NCBI RefSeq assembly: GCF_018966525.1
Contig: NZ_CP076607.1
Coordinates: forward strand, 3,596,001-3,660,000
DNA from: Paenibacillus sophorae
GTDB lineage: Bacteria > Bacillota > Bacilli > Paenibacillales > Paenibacillaceae
Reading direction: 5' to 3'
DNA length: 64,000 bases
How positions within the stretch are numbered: the stretch's first letter is position 1; each line of letters opens with the position of its first letter. A program made the translations under genes and the position numbers. Positions 17,310 through 25,841 of this stretch are shown in pieces. Under the pieces are notes generated by a model. It ran no database searches. It saw nothing but the letters and a program-made list of their open reading frames with translations, and was not told where the DNA came from.

Positions 17310-18497
17310 ATGAAACCCGATCCTGTGGTGCTTATTGTATCGTCTGCGTTCGGAGACGGTCACGCCAAGGTGGCTCAGGCCATTGAACAGTCCTTCCGAT
17401 CCAGAGGGATAAACCAGGTGCATATTGTGGACCTTTTCGGTGAAGTGCATCCTTTGCTGAACGGAATTACGCGGACATTTTATTTAAAAAGCACCGCATA
17501 TGCTCCGAATCTCTACGGAATCATGTACAATATGACAAGCAAAATGAAGCCGGATTACCCTTTAGGACAATTTTTGCATTCCATGGGCAAGCATAAAGTA
17601 AGGAAATTTCTGAATGACCTGCGGCCGGATCTAATCATTCACACTTATCCGTATTTAGCCGCTTCACAGCTTGGGATTGAGTCGCCAGGCAATGTTCCGA
17701 TTTTTACGGTTCTGACCGACTATTGTCTGCATGGAAGATGGCTTCATCCCCGCACCATGAAGTATTTTATCCCCAGCGAAAGTATCAAGCAGGAACTGAT
17801 GAAGGTTGGCGTAGCCGAAGATAGGATCTCGGTCAGCGGAATTCCGGTCCGTGCGGCATTTGCTGAGTCCGCCGATCGGGTTGAGCTGATACAGAAGCAT
17901 GGGCTGCGGGAAGACCGGCGCTATATTCTGTTATCTGCGGGGGCATACGGCGTTTCCACTAAGGTTCGCAAGATATTAAAAAGCGTGCTGGAGCATACCG
18001 ATTTCGACTCCATTGTACTCTGTGGAAATAATCAAAAGCTCCGCTTGTCGATAGAGGCTGACTACCGGAATAATGAACGTGTTCATATTCTCGGATATAC
18101 CGATGAAATCCATGAGCTGATGTCCGTCTCCTCCTGTCTGCTGACCAAAGCAGGCGGAGTGACCCTTACCGAAGCTTTTGCGCTATCGCTGCCCGTTATC
18201 GTGTATTGTCCTCTTCCCGGCCAGGAAGCAGGAAACGCAAAAGCGCTGTCCCGTCAAAAAGTGCTATATACCGCGAGCACGGAAAAAGAATTGATCGGCC
18301 GTCTCCGGCTGCTGGAAATGAAGCCTTACCGCGAGGAAATTACACGTCAGATGAACGCCATATCCCAGAAGAATGCAGCCGATCGGATTGTAAGCGAAGT
18401 GCTGGAGACTCTGGAACACCGTCCTTCATATCTGGGGCAGCCGGTACATTCACTGCAAGTGGAAGGGAAGGCGAAGACTGCTCATGGATATCGCTAA
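17310..18497 (+). CDS. ugtP: UgtP-like diacylglycerol glucosyltransferase (GT28)
   Basis: A 395-residue GT-B enzyme of the MGDG synthase/UgtP type. It starts VVLIVSSAFGDGHAKVAQAI, the family donor/lipid-binding loop, and its C-terminal half has LLTKAGGVTLTEAFALSLPVIVY, the nucleotide-sugar binding signature. It would add glucose from UDP-glucose to diacylglycerol at the inner membrane face, producing membrane glycolipid and the lipoteichoic acid anchor. The next gene overlaps it by 14 bases and encodes an LtaA-like transporter, the same order as ypfP-ltaA in Staphylococcus, which supports the call. Confidence 0.85.
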   Translation: MKPDPVVLIVSSAFGDGHAKVAQAIEQSFRSRGINQVHIVDLFGEVHPLLNGITRTFYLKSTAYAPNLYGIMYNMTSKMKPDYPLGQFLHSMGKHKVRKFLNDLRPDLIIHTYPYLAASQLGIESPGNVPIFTVLTDYCLHGRWLHPRTMKYFIPSESIKQELMKVGVAEDRISVSGIPVRAAFAESADRVELIQKHGLREDRRYILLSAGAYGVSTKVRKILKSVLEHTDFDSIVLCGNNQKLRLSIEADYRNNERVHILGYTDEIHELMSVSSCLLTKAGGVTLTEAFALSLPVIVYCPLPGQEAGNAKALSRQKVLYTASTEKELIGRLRLLEMKPYREEITRQMNAISQKNAADRIVSEVLETLEHRPSYLGQPVHSLQVEGKAKTAHGYR

Positions 18498-19698
18498 TAA
18501 GACAGTGGCGCTAGGTACAGCCATCCCCCGCTTGGGCCTGGCCCTCTTTTTCATAGAATGGGTGAGGGGGGCGTTTCTGGTCGCCTTTTTGCCTATATAT
18601 GCGCTGGATCATCTTGGGCTGTCTGCAGCTGCGGTCGGGATTGCCGTATCGATTCATTATTTGACCGACAGCCTGATCAAAGGGTTCATCGGGTACCTGC
18701 TCGACCGACTGCCTCATCAAGCTGTGCTTCATAGCGGATTTGGCATTGCCTTGGCCGGATTGTTCCTGATGGTAACCACACACTATGCCGGTATTCTGAT
18801 TGCAGCTTCGGCCTTGCTTGGAGCAGGCTTTTCACCGATCTGGATCATTTGCATGAGCCAGGTCAGGGAGGAGAACCGCGCCCGGCAGATGGGGAGCTTA
18901 TACGTGTATTGGATGGCGGGTCTGGGCCTGGGAACGGTAATGATCAATGTGATCATGGACTGGGGGCTAAACGTATCTCTCCTTGTGATCGGACTCTTCT
19001 TTACCGCGGGCTGGATCGCCGCAGGTCTGACCCGGTTATCGGAGGCGCCGGCGCTCCGGGTTGAAATGACAGTAGGAGAGCAGTTTACCGCACTATGGCA
19101 CAAAGTGAAAAGGGGCGGCTTTCTGGTGCCGGGGATGCTGCTGCAAACCGCAGCCGGGGGAATGATCGCGCCTTTATTAACAACCTTTGCCGTGAACCAG
19201 CTCGGTCTGTCCCACTCCGGACTTTCGCTAACGCTTCTGATCGGCGGGGGAGCTGCCGTACTGCTCATGGTGCCCATGGGCAGATTATTCGATATGATCG
19301 GCGGCAAATGGTTCCTGGTGCTGGGCTTCGCCGTATTTTCAGCATCGTTGTTTCTGCTGACCTCCGCAGCTTCTTTTGTTAGTGTCGTCGTGCTGGCGCT
19401 CATGATGGGCTGTGCCTATGCTACACTGCTGCCTTCCTGGAACGCACTGATGGCGCGATATATACCTGAGAGCTCGGTAGGGATGAGCTGGGGCCTGCTG
19501 TTCTCGGTTGAAGGCCTGGGCGCCGTGATCGGTCCCTTCGTTGGCGGCTGGCTCGCAAGCGGCGGCAATGAAATCATCCCGTTCAAGGTTAGCGCTTGTA
19601 TATTCGGAGTAATCAGTCTCATTTATCTGCTCTCACCTGCCGCAATGTTCGCTCGTCCAGAGCGCCGGGCCAAACTTCAGCAGCAGGAAACCATTTAG
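18484..19698 (+). CDS. MFS transporter, LtaA-like glycolipid flippase candidate
   Basis: A 404-residue, 12-helix MFS protein. It overlaps the glucosyltransferase by 14 bases, so the two are coupled. The early segment IEWVRGAFLVAFLPIYALDHLG and the D-R loop (GYLLDRLPHQ) fit MFS. In Staphylococcus aureus LtaA moves the UgtP product to the outer leaflet as the lipoteichoic acid anchor. The context makes that function likely here, but sequence alone only proves MFS membership. Confidence 0.75.
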   Translation: MDIANKTVALGTAIPRLGLALFFIEWVRGAFLVAFLPIYALDHLGLSAAAVGIAVSIHYLTDSLIKGFIGYLLDRLPHQAVLHSGFGIALAGLFLMVTTHYAGILIAASALLGAGFSPIWIICMSQVREENRARQMGSLYVYWMAGLGLGTVMINVIMDWGLNVSLLVIGLFFTAGWIAAGLTRLSEAPALRVEMTVGEQFTALWHKVKRGGFLVPGMLLQTAAGGMIAPLLTTFAVNQLGLSHSGLSLTLLIGGGAAVLLMVPMGRLFDMIGGKWFLVLGFAVFSASLFLLTSAASFVSVVVLALMMGCAYATLLPSWNALMARYIPESSVGMSWGLLFSVEGLGAVIGPFVGGWLASGGNEIIPFKVSACIFGVISLIYLLSPAAMFARPERRAKLQQQETI

Positions 19699-19715
19699 CA
19701 TACTGGCTGAACGAT

Positions 19716-19767
19716 AAGCCGGGAGAACTTGGCCTCCGCCGAGATTCTTCCGGCTTTTTTACCGATT
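19716..19767 (+). terminator. intrinsic terminator
   Basis: AAGCCGG and the following GAGAA pair with TTCTTC and CGGCTT around a GC-rich middle, then T6. It ends the ugtP-MFS operon. Confidence 0.75.
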
Positions 19768-19867
19768 TTTCCGATGGGCGTTACCCGGTGCGGCAATTTG
19801 TTTACGCTTTGTCATTTCCATGTTATGTTATTTCTATTGATATTTAGACGATTGGCGGGGGGATCAT

Positions 19868-20665
19868 ATGATTCGTAAACTCAATGAACAAGACCGGGCG
19901 GAATTGCTAGCTTTTTTGGGAAAAGATCCGGCGCTGAATTTATTTTTGATTGCGGATGTGGAGAACTTTGGTTTTGATCAGGATTTCCAGGAGGTATGGG
20001 GCGAATTTGAACCGGAGAATGGGCTATTAAAGGCGGTTCTGCTGCGCTACGAGCATAATTACCTGCCCTACGCGGCTGGGCCATTTAATGTGCAGGGGTT
20101 TGCCGATATCATGAAGCAGGACGAAAGAATGGAAATGCTGTCCGGGTCAACCTCCATTGCCGGGCTGTTTAGCCAATACATAAGCATCCGTAAAGAGAAG
20201 AGCCTGCATTTTGCTGAGCTGAAAGAGCTGGAAGGTGAGAAAAGCTTACCGGCCTCTGCGGAGATATCCGCTCAGCGGGCGACTCTCCAAAATGTGGAAT
20301 CCATTTGTTCGCTTATGGATGGGATTGAGGAGTTCGAAGTGAGCCCGGAAAGCTCGCGTTCAAGCATGCGGCGGACCTTGGAGACCGGAACGGGGCGCAC
20401 TTATTTTGTGGAACGGGACGGGCGTACAGCTGCCGCGGCATCAACTACAGCTGAGAATTCGATGTCTGCGATGGTAGTGAGCGTAGCCACGCATCCGGAT
20501 TACCGGGGGCAGGGTCTGGCAAGCCTGGTAGTAACGAAGCTGTGCTCCGATCTGGTGAGCGAAGGGAAGTCGCTGTGCCTGTTTTACGATAATCCGGACG
20601 CGGCCTCCATATACAAAAGAATCGGTTTCCGGGACATCGGCGACTGGTCGATGCTGTATAGATAG
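19868..20665 (+). CDS. GNAT family N-acetyltransferase
   Basis: A 265-residue two-part protein. The N-terminal ~130 residues are a divergent GNAT-like region (LNLFLIADVENFGF); the C-terminal half has the acetyl-CoA motif VATHPDYRGQGLASLVVTKL and ends with LFYDNPDAASIYKRIGF. Such fused GNATs are common in Bacillales and their substrates are unknown. Monocistronic; ribosome site GGGGGG just upstream. Confidence 0.8.
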   Translation: MIRKLNEQDRAELLAFLGKDPALNLFLIADVENFGFDQDFQEVWGEFEPENGLLKAVLLRYEHNYLPYAAGPFNVQGFADIMKQDERMEMLSGSTSIAGLFSQYISIRKEKSLHFAELKELEGEKSLPASAEISAQRATLQNVESICSLMDGIEEFEVSPESSRSSMRRTLETGTGRTYFVERDGRTAAAASTTAENSMSAMVVSVATHPDYRGQGLASLVVTKLCSDLVSEGKSLCLFYDNPDAASIYKRIGFRDIGDWSMLYR

Positions 20666-20776
20666 ACAGCCGGGAAAGCTGAACTTAGAGAGGATTTTGT
20701 AATCTTTTTCGGCTGCGTTATACTGGATTATTGAAGACTTCATTGCCGATAATTTACTTGAAGGAGCGCGACACGC

Positions 20777-21418
20777 TTGCAGGAAAAACAAGAGAAAACG
20801 GGCTACAAATCCATAGCCCTTGACATCGCGGGACGAATCGTAAGCGGGGAATTCCCCGTCAACAGCAAAATCTCAGGGCGTTCACTTTTAGCGGGCATTT
20901 ACCATGTATCTCCGGAGACGATCCGTAAAGCCATCGGTCTGCTGAAGGACGAGAATATTGTATCTGTGTCACAGGGCAAGGAAATTGTAATTACCTCCGA
21001 CCAAAAGGCATTGGAATATACAACCCGAAACAACTACTTGAAATCCGCTTATTCACTAAAAGAGGACCTAACCAAACTGCTGGAGGAAAAGCATCAGATG
21101 GACCAAAAGTTCGAGGTGCTGCTAACCCAGATCATTGAAGCTTCGGACAGGCTCCAGAACCTGAAGCCTTATCATCCGGTAGAAATTAAAATAAACGAGA
21201 ACTCCCATGTGGTTGGGAAAACGATCGGCAATTTGCAGTTTTGGCAAAATACCGGCGCGACGATCATCGCGCTTCGCAGAGGCACCGAGGTGACCATTTC
21301 TCCCGGACCGCTTGTCATATTAGGAGCTCATGATATTATTATTGCGGTCGGAGACGAGTACATGTACAAGCGAACCGAGCAGTTCATTAACCGGGTTACG
21401 GAAGACAAACAGGATTGA
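20777..21418 (+). CDS. GntR-type regulator with RCK_C (TrkA-C) domain, BusR-like
   Basis: A 213-residue protein with an N-terminal GntR winged helix (residues ~10-78, SRLAGIYHVS-type recognition helix at 38-55), a coiled linker (~85-130) and a C-terminal RCK_C domain (~133-208: VVGKTIGNLQFWQNTGATII and PLVILGAHDIIIAVG). The same architecture occurs in BusR, the cyclic-di-AMP-sensing repressor of an osmolyte transporter. Cyclic-di-AMP control of osmolyte or potassium genes is therefore plausible. Translation starts at TTG 20777 behind AAGGAG. No osmolyte or K+ transporter is adjacent, so its target lies elsewhere. Confidence 0.75.
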   Translation: MQEKQEKTGYKSIALDIAGRIVSGEFPVNSKISGRSLLAGIYHVSPETIRKAIGLLKDENIVSVSQGKEIVITSDQKALEYTTRNNYLKSAYSLKEDLTKLLEEKHQMDQKFEVLLTQIIEASDRLQNLKPYHPVEIKINENSHVVGKTIGNLQFWQNTGATIIALRRGTEVTISPGPLVILGAHDIIIAVGDEYMYKRTEQFINRVTEDKQD

Positions 21419-21463
21419 CAACTGGCGAACTGTTTAATTATACTTACTATGACGTTAACGTAA
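21415..21463 (+). promoter_or_regulatory. MerR gene promoter with dyad operator
   Basis: TTGACA (21415-21420) and TATACT (21439-21444) are 18 bases apart; the -35 lies in the stop codon of the preceding gene. Just downstream is the palindrome ACGTTAACGT (21452-21461), whose half sites match the dyad before the MFS gene. Confidence 0.6.
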
Positions 21464-21480
21464 TGGTTGGAGGATAATAA

Positions 21481-21867
21481 ATGGAGTCCAAAATGTTGAT
21501 CGGAGAACTGGCTCGCAGAGCCGGGGTGACGCCCCGGACCGTTCGCCACTATCAAGAGCTCGGATTGCTCGGGAACGTTGAGCAGGAAAGTAACGGATAT
21601 CATTATTACTCGGATGAATCGCTGCAGCGTCTGTACAAAATCAACGTTTTGAAAAAGTTAGGTCTAAGCCTGGAAGAAATTCAATCCGTCATCGATCTGT
21701 ACTTTGAAGAAACGTCTATGATTAAAGGAAAGCAAAAGGTTCTCGGGATTTTGTCGAAGCATCTGGAAGAAACCGATAGAAAAATGGAGGCTCTAAATCA
21801 ATTCAGACAAGAGATCCTGAATAACATGGCTCGGATTCAACTTATGATTGACGAAATGTCAGACTAA
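21481..21867 (+). CDS. MerR-family transcriptional regulator
   Basis: A 128-residue MerR protein: N-terminal helix-turn-helix LIGELARRAGVTPRTVRHYQ (residues 6-25) and wing, then a dimerisation coiled coil. No conserved Cys pair is present, so it is not a metal sensor of the classical type; drug or stress sensing is likelier. It precedes an MFS exporter and an SDR oxidoreductase, and similar dyads lie before both its own gene and the MFS gene. Confidence 0.85.
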   Translation: MESKMLIGELARRAGVTPRTVRHYQELGLLGNVEQESNGYHYYSDESLQRLYKINVLKKLGLSLEEIQSVIDLYFEETSMIKGKQKVLGILSKHLEETDRKMEALNQFRQEILNNMARIQLMIDEMSD

Positions 21868-21902
21868 GAGATATCCGATCCATGCTTTTTACCCCCAAAC
21901 CA

Positions 21903-21916
21903 TTACGTTTACGTAA
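21903..21916 (+). promoter_or_regulatory. dyad operator before the MFS gene
   Basis: TTACGT-TT-ACGTAA is a perfect inverted repeat upstream of a weak TGTAAT -10-like element (21924-21929). It resembles the dyad at 21452-21461, so both are probable binding sites of the MerR protein. Confidence 0.6.
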
Positions 21917-21957
21917 ATGTCATTGTAATTGATGAAAAAAGGAGGATAGTTATTGAA

Positions 21958-23154
21958 ATGAATAAATCTCACCTCGCTTATACGGCGACATTGTTGACCG
22001 TAACAGGGATTACTGTCGTTTCACTGCTTTACGTGATGATTCCGCTAACGCCTTATGTAATCTCGGAATTTTCCGTAACCCCGATTCAGGCCGTCTGGGC
22101 GAGCAGTATTTTCAGCATGGCTTTCGCCCTGGGGAATTTATTTTTCGGCACCTTGTCCGACAGAGTACCGAAGAAGCGATTAATTCTCGCTGGACTCATT
22201 CTTCTTGCGGGATGTACCTTATCCGTAGAAATGGCTGCTTCCTTTACCCCGTTCCTCTTACTTCGAGCCTTACAAGGATTTCTTGCCGCCTCGTTTCCTC
22301 CGGTCGCTCTTGCTTATGTCAGCGATGTGATTCCCCCGGCGCAGCGTCCGAACGTCATTTCTTACCTGAGCTGCGGATTTTTGCTTGCTGGAGTGATCGG
22401 ACAAATATTCTCTGCGGAAGTGGCGGCGAACTGGGGGATGAAAGCTGTATTCGCATTATTAAGTTTCTTATACGTTATTTTGATCGTGCTCTCATTCTGG
22501 TTGCCGAAAGACCGGCCGAATGCTGAACGGCCCGTAAGCGGCGCCGGCGTTTTCGAAGTATTCCGTACTTTGGTAAGGATTCCGGCACTGCTTGTCACTT
22601 ATGGGGCAGCGATAACGATTTTAATGAGCTTTGTCGCCATGTTCGTGGGTTTGAACGAGTTCGCGGTGCAGCATCTGCATCTAACTCCCGATCGCATTCT
22701 TTGGCTCAGACTTATCAGCATGCTCGGAATGATGTGCGCGTTGTTTAGCGGTTCTTGGATCCGCCGCTTCGGGCCGGTTCGAGTCCTCGTAGGAGGATTT
22801 CTCACCGCTGCGGCCGGATTAGCGGGGGAAGCGGCACTGTTGAACGTTCATATGGCGATGTTCAGCGCCGCGACGGTTATTTTTGTAGCGGGAATCGCCG
22901 CAGCCGTTCCGTCGATCATTTCCCGGATCGGAATGTTGGGCTCGGCCGGACGCGGCATGGCTCTGGCGCTTTACGGATTTTTCGTTTTCGTCGGAGCGAG
23001 TCTGGGCCCAATCTTGGCCGCTGCGTTAATGCCATTCGGATTCGCGGCTTTATGCGGGACTCTGTCCGTTATTATGCTTGCGGCGGCGGCCGTTATGGCG
23101 TGGAGTGCCAAACAATCCACGGATGATCAACGTTTGGATGCAGTAAATTCTTGA
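21958..23154 (+). CDS. MFS drug-type exporter
   Basis: A 398-residue MFS protein with 12 predicted helices. The loop between helices 2 and 3 reads GTLSDRVPKKRLILAG, and helix 4 starts LLRALQGFLAASFPP, as in DHA1 drug:H+ antiporters. The ribosome site AGGAGG is about 12 bases upstream. It lies behind a MerR-type dyad and 16 bases before an SDR gene, so the two are probably induced together by the MerR regulator. Confidence 0.8.
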   Translation: MNKSHLAYTATLLTVTGITVVSLLYVMIPLTPYVISEFSVTPIQAVWASSIFSMAFALGNLFFGTLSDRVPKKRLILAGLILLAGCTLSVEMAASFTPFLLLRALQGFLAASFPPVALAYVSDVIPPAQRPNVISYLSCGFLLAGVIGQIFSAEVAANWGMKAVFALLSFLYVILIVLSFWLPKDRPNAERPVSGAGVFEVFRTLVRIPALLVTYGAAITILMSFVAMFVGLNEFAVQHLHLTPDRILWLRLISMLGMMCALFSGSWIRRFGPVRVLVGGFLTAAAGLAGEAALLNVHMAMFSAATVIFVAGIAAAVPSIISRIGMLGSAGRGMALALYGFFVFVGASLGPILAAALMPFGFAALCGTLSVIMLAAAAVMAWSAKQSTDDQRLDAVNS

Positions 23155-23170
23155 GAGGAGATGAATTGAA

Positions 23171-23887
23171 ATGCAGGGGAAACGCATCATTGTAATCGGC
23201 GGCAGCTCCGGAATAGGTCTGGCGGCAGCGAAAAGGGCATCGGAACTTGGAGCGGAGGTTATCATTGCCGGGCGCTCCAAAGAACGGCTTGAACACGCGG
23301 CTGCAAGCTTGGATGGGGAGATTCGGACAAGGGCTCTTGATATGCGGAGCGAGGACGACCTTCGTACATTTTTTGCAGAAATCGGGAATTTCGATCATTT
23401 AGTGATTACGGCAGGGGAAATGAAGCACGGATTGGGCATGGTTCTGGACCTGGACGCAGCAAGCGCCAGAGAACAATTTGAGAGCCGCTTTTGGGGACCT
23501 TATCTGGCCATTCGTTACGGAGCGCCGGCTATTCGGGAAAGAGGCTCGATTACACTGACAAGCGGAGTGTTTGGCGATAAAGCGGTTCCGGGAGCGGCGG
23601 TACCATCCGCAGTGCATGGCGCCCTGGAAAACTTAGGCCGGGTATTGGCCGCTGAGCTTGCTCCGGTGCGGGTTAACGTCGTGTCCCCTGGATATGTTGA
23701 TACGCCGATGCACGACGGAATGCCGCCAGAGCAAAAGAAAGCCTGGTTTGAACAAACGGCAGCCACCTTACCGGTACGTCGTATTGCTTCAGCAGACGAT
23801 ATTGCGGGCGCGATCCTATTTTTGTTGGAAAATACGAATACGACAGGGATCACGCTGACCGTGGACGGAGGAGCCAGACTCGTCTGA
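23171..23887 (+). CDS. short-chain dehydrogenase/reductase
   Basis: A 238-residue SDR: cofactor loop GGSSGIG (residues 10-16), AGRSKERL typical of NADP(H) preference, then the PGYVDTPM segment and the C-terminal TVDGG. The usual active-site YxxxK is replaced: the region where it is expected reads VPSAVHGALENLG, so the catalytic Tyr and Lys appear absent. It may therefore be inactive or have another role. It is co-transcribed with the MFS gene. Confidence 0.8.
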   Translation: MQGKRIIVIGGSSGIGLAAAKRASELGAEVIIAGRSKERLEHAAASLDGEIRTRALDMRSEDDLRTFFAEIGNFDHLVITAGEMKHGLGMVLDLDAASAREQFESRFWGPYLAIRYGAPAIRERGSITLTSGVFGDKAVPGAAVPSAVHGALENLGRVLAAELAPVRVNVVSPGYVDTPMHDGMPPEQKKAWFEQTAATLPVRRIASADDIAGAILFLLENTNTTGITLTVDGGARLV

Positions 23888-23932
23888 GAGCCTAAGTTCA
23901 TGCCGGCAAGTCAATTTCTAGTGAGTAGAAAT

Positions 23933-23984
23933 AGCCTGTAGACTAAGTCCGCTTAAATGCGAACGAAGTCTGCAGGCTTTTTTT
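23933..23984 (+). terminator. strong intrinsic terminator
   Basis: AGCCTGTAGACT (23933-23944) pairs with AGTCTGCAGGCT (23967-23978) with one mismatch, followed by T8. It closes the MerR-MFS-SDR unit. Confidence 0.85.
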
Positions 23985-24100
23985 ATGAACATCTCTGAGC
24001 GGTATTACCACTATTTAAGGCCATTCGCTTCAGGAGCGGAGACGGTCATTCAGCGATTGGAGAAGTTTTGGGGATTTGTGTTACTCTTGATCCGATATCC

Positions 24101-24127
24101 TGATACAAAAAGCAACTGGCGGCCGTC
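24101..24127 (+). promoter_or_regulatory. candidate ECF sigma promoter
   Basis: TGATAC (24101-24106) and CGTC (24124-24127) are 17 bases apart, close to the TGAAAC-N16-CGTC pattern of many ECF promoters. It lies directly before the sigma factor gene and would give autoregulation. Confidence 0.5.
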
Positions 24128-24165
24128 TTATATATAGCTGCAGCTAATTAAGGAGGCATTACAAA

Positions 24166-24684
24166 ATGGAAATTCCGGAATCCGAACGTTTTCGATCGAT
24201 ATTTTATGAGCACTACCCTGCTGTCCGGCGCAAATTGGTCGCTCTCGTGCGCGATGAGGCGTCAGCCGATGATCTGGCTCAGGACGTGTTCTTGCGATTA
24301 TACCGCAATCCCCCGGACGACCCGGCGGCGCTGGGCGCTTGGCTCCACCGTGTGCTTACCCGAATCGGATATGATTTTCTGGAGAAGCAAGCAAGGGAAA
24401 GGCGGCTGCAGAGCAAGCAGGAGCTGATGTATGACGCGGAGGCATCGCCGCCATCGGGTGAAGAATTGATTATGCGCAAGCTGGATCAGGAGGATGTGCG
24501 GGAATGGCTGGATGAGCTGCCCGAGCGTGACAGACAGGCGCTTCTCCTCCGATATTCAGGTTACAGTTATGCGGAGATCGCCGGCGAACTTGGTGTCAGG
24601 CCTCCGGTTGTAGGGACGCTGCTGAACCGGGCTACGGAAAGGCTGAAAGCCACTGCATCCAAATCGCTGCCGCAAATGGACTGA
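24166..24684 (+). CDS. ECF-family RNA polymerase sigma factor
   Basis: A 172-residue sigma-70 family factor with region 2 (DEASADDLAQDVFLRLYR, residues ~28-45) and region 4 (LPERDRQALLLRYSGYSYAE, residues ~113-132) and no regions 1 or 3. The gene order sigma, membrane partner, ABC ATPase, ABC permease resembles the SigY operon of Bacillus subtilis. The next gene probably encodes its membrane regulator. Confidence 0.9.
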   Translation: MEIPESERFRSIFYEHYPAVRRKLVALVRDEASADDLAQDVFLRLYRNPPDDPAALGAWLHRVLTRIGYDFLEKQARERRLQSKQELMYDAEASPPSGEELIMRKLDQEDVREWLDELPERDRQALLLRYSGYSYAEIAGELGVRPPVVGTLLNRATERLKATASKSLPQMD

Positions 24685-24713
24685 CAGTTTAATTTTAAGG
24701 AGGATGTTGATTA

Positions 24714-25841
24714 ATGAATAACTATTCTGCAAATGACGATAAAGAGAAGCAAAGAACGGATGAGGCATGGGCAAGACTGCAGGAGACGCTTGCGGGCGAG
24801 CCACTCAATCACAAATGGGCGGAATGGGACCGGAAAGCGGAAGCGGCAAAGCTTGAAGCGCTGGAACAAGCTGGATATCTTTCCGGTACAGATTCCCGTA
24901 CGGCTGAGGAGCTGGGTTATGCAGAGCGGCAAGACCCCGTTACCGGCAGTACCGGAGATAGAAGCCATACACGCCGTCCGAGGATGAACCGCCGCCGGAA
25001 ATGGGCGATGGCTGCCGCTGGTATGACCATTGTTGCTGCCATCCTCGCTACCCCTGTAGGCAACACGGCGATGGCCGCCATCCTCAATCAGTTCCGTATG
25101 CAGTCGGTAACGGTTGTCAATGAGGACGATCTGCGGAACATGTTCAATTCGGTTAGCGAGAACGGCGACCTGAAAGAGACTTTTAACAAGTTTGGTTCCT
25201 TTTCAAGCAGTTCAGGCACAATCAGCGGAATGATCAAGCCGGAGCAGGTTAAGGACAAGTTAGGGTATGCGCCGTTAAGCGCGGCTTTGTCTAATGAAGG
25301 AGCGGAGTTAACCGTATATCCTTCCGAGAAAATTACACTTAATCTTAATGTAGATGAAGTTAATAAAGCGATGAAACGTTTGGGCGCCGAGCAGCTGCTG
25401 CCGGAATCCATTGACGGAAAACCCATTACGCTGCACGTTCCGGAAGCCGTGAACTATGATCTGTCCCCTGATAGCGACCATTGGGCTAACCTGACCCAAA
25501 TGAATACTCCCGTAATAACCGTAGACCCTTCGATCAAGGTAGAAGAAGCGGTGGAAGCCGTTATCAATTTCCCCCTGCTGCCGGATTCTTTGAAATCAAG
25601 CCTCAAGCAGAGCAGTATTCTGGCGGGTGAAGTTCCGATACCGGTCGTTTCGCAAGACAATGCCGAGCAAATAACGGTAGAGGGTACGAATATTCTTGTA
25701 AATCGCCACGAATACGATCAATCCACGATCTATGATGCCGTTTGGGTAAAGAACGGACAATTGTTTCAGTTATCCGGCGGAAATGTGTATACCACCAAAG
25801 AGAAGATAACCGCTAAGGTTCAGGAGTTGATTCAATCATGA
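24714..25841 (+). CDS. single-pass membrane protein, probable anti-sigma partner
   Basis: A 375-residue protein with a ~95-residue charged cytoplasmic N-terminus, an Arg/Lys cluster (RRPRMNRRRK), one membrane helix at about 99-118 and a ~255-residue outer domain without recognisable enzyme motifs. Its place between an ECF sigma gene and an ABC transporter, overlapping the latter by 4 bases, suggests it holds the sigma factor and senses an envelope signal. No zinc-anti-sigma motif is visible, so this is inference. Confidence 0.55.
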   Translation: MNNYSANDDKEKQRTDEAWARLQETLAGEPLNHKWAEWDRKAEAAKLEALEQAGYLSGTDSRTAEELGYAERQDPVTGSTGDRSHTRRPRMNRRRKWAMAAAGMTIVAAILATPVGNTAMAAILNQFRMQSVTVVNEDDLRNMFNSVSENGDLKETFNKFGSFSSSSGTISGMIKPEQVKDKLGYAPLSAALSNEGAELTVYPSEKITLNLNVDEVNKAMKRLGAEQLLPESIDGKPITLHVPEAVNYDLSPDSDHWANLTQMNTPVITVDPSIKVEEAVEAVINFPLLPDSLKSSLKQSSILAGEVPIPVVSQDNAEQITVEGTNILVNRHEYDQSTIYDAVWVKNGQLFQLSGGNVYTTKEKITAKVQELIQS

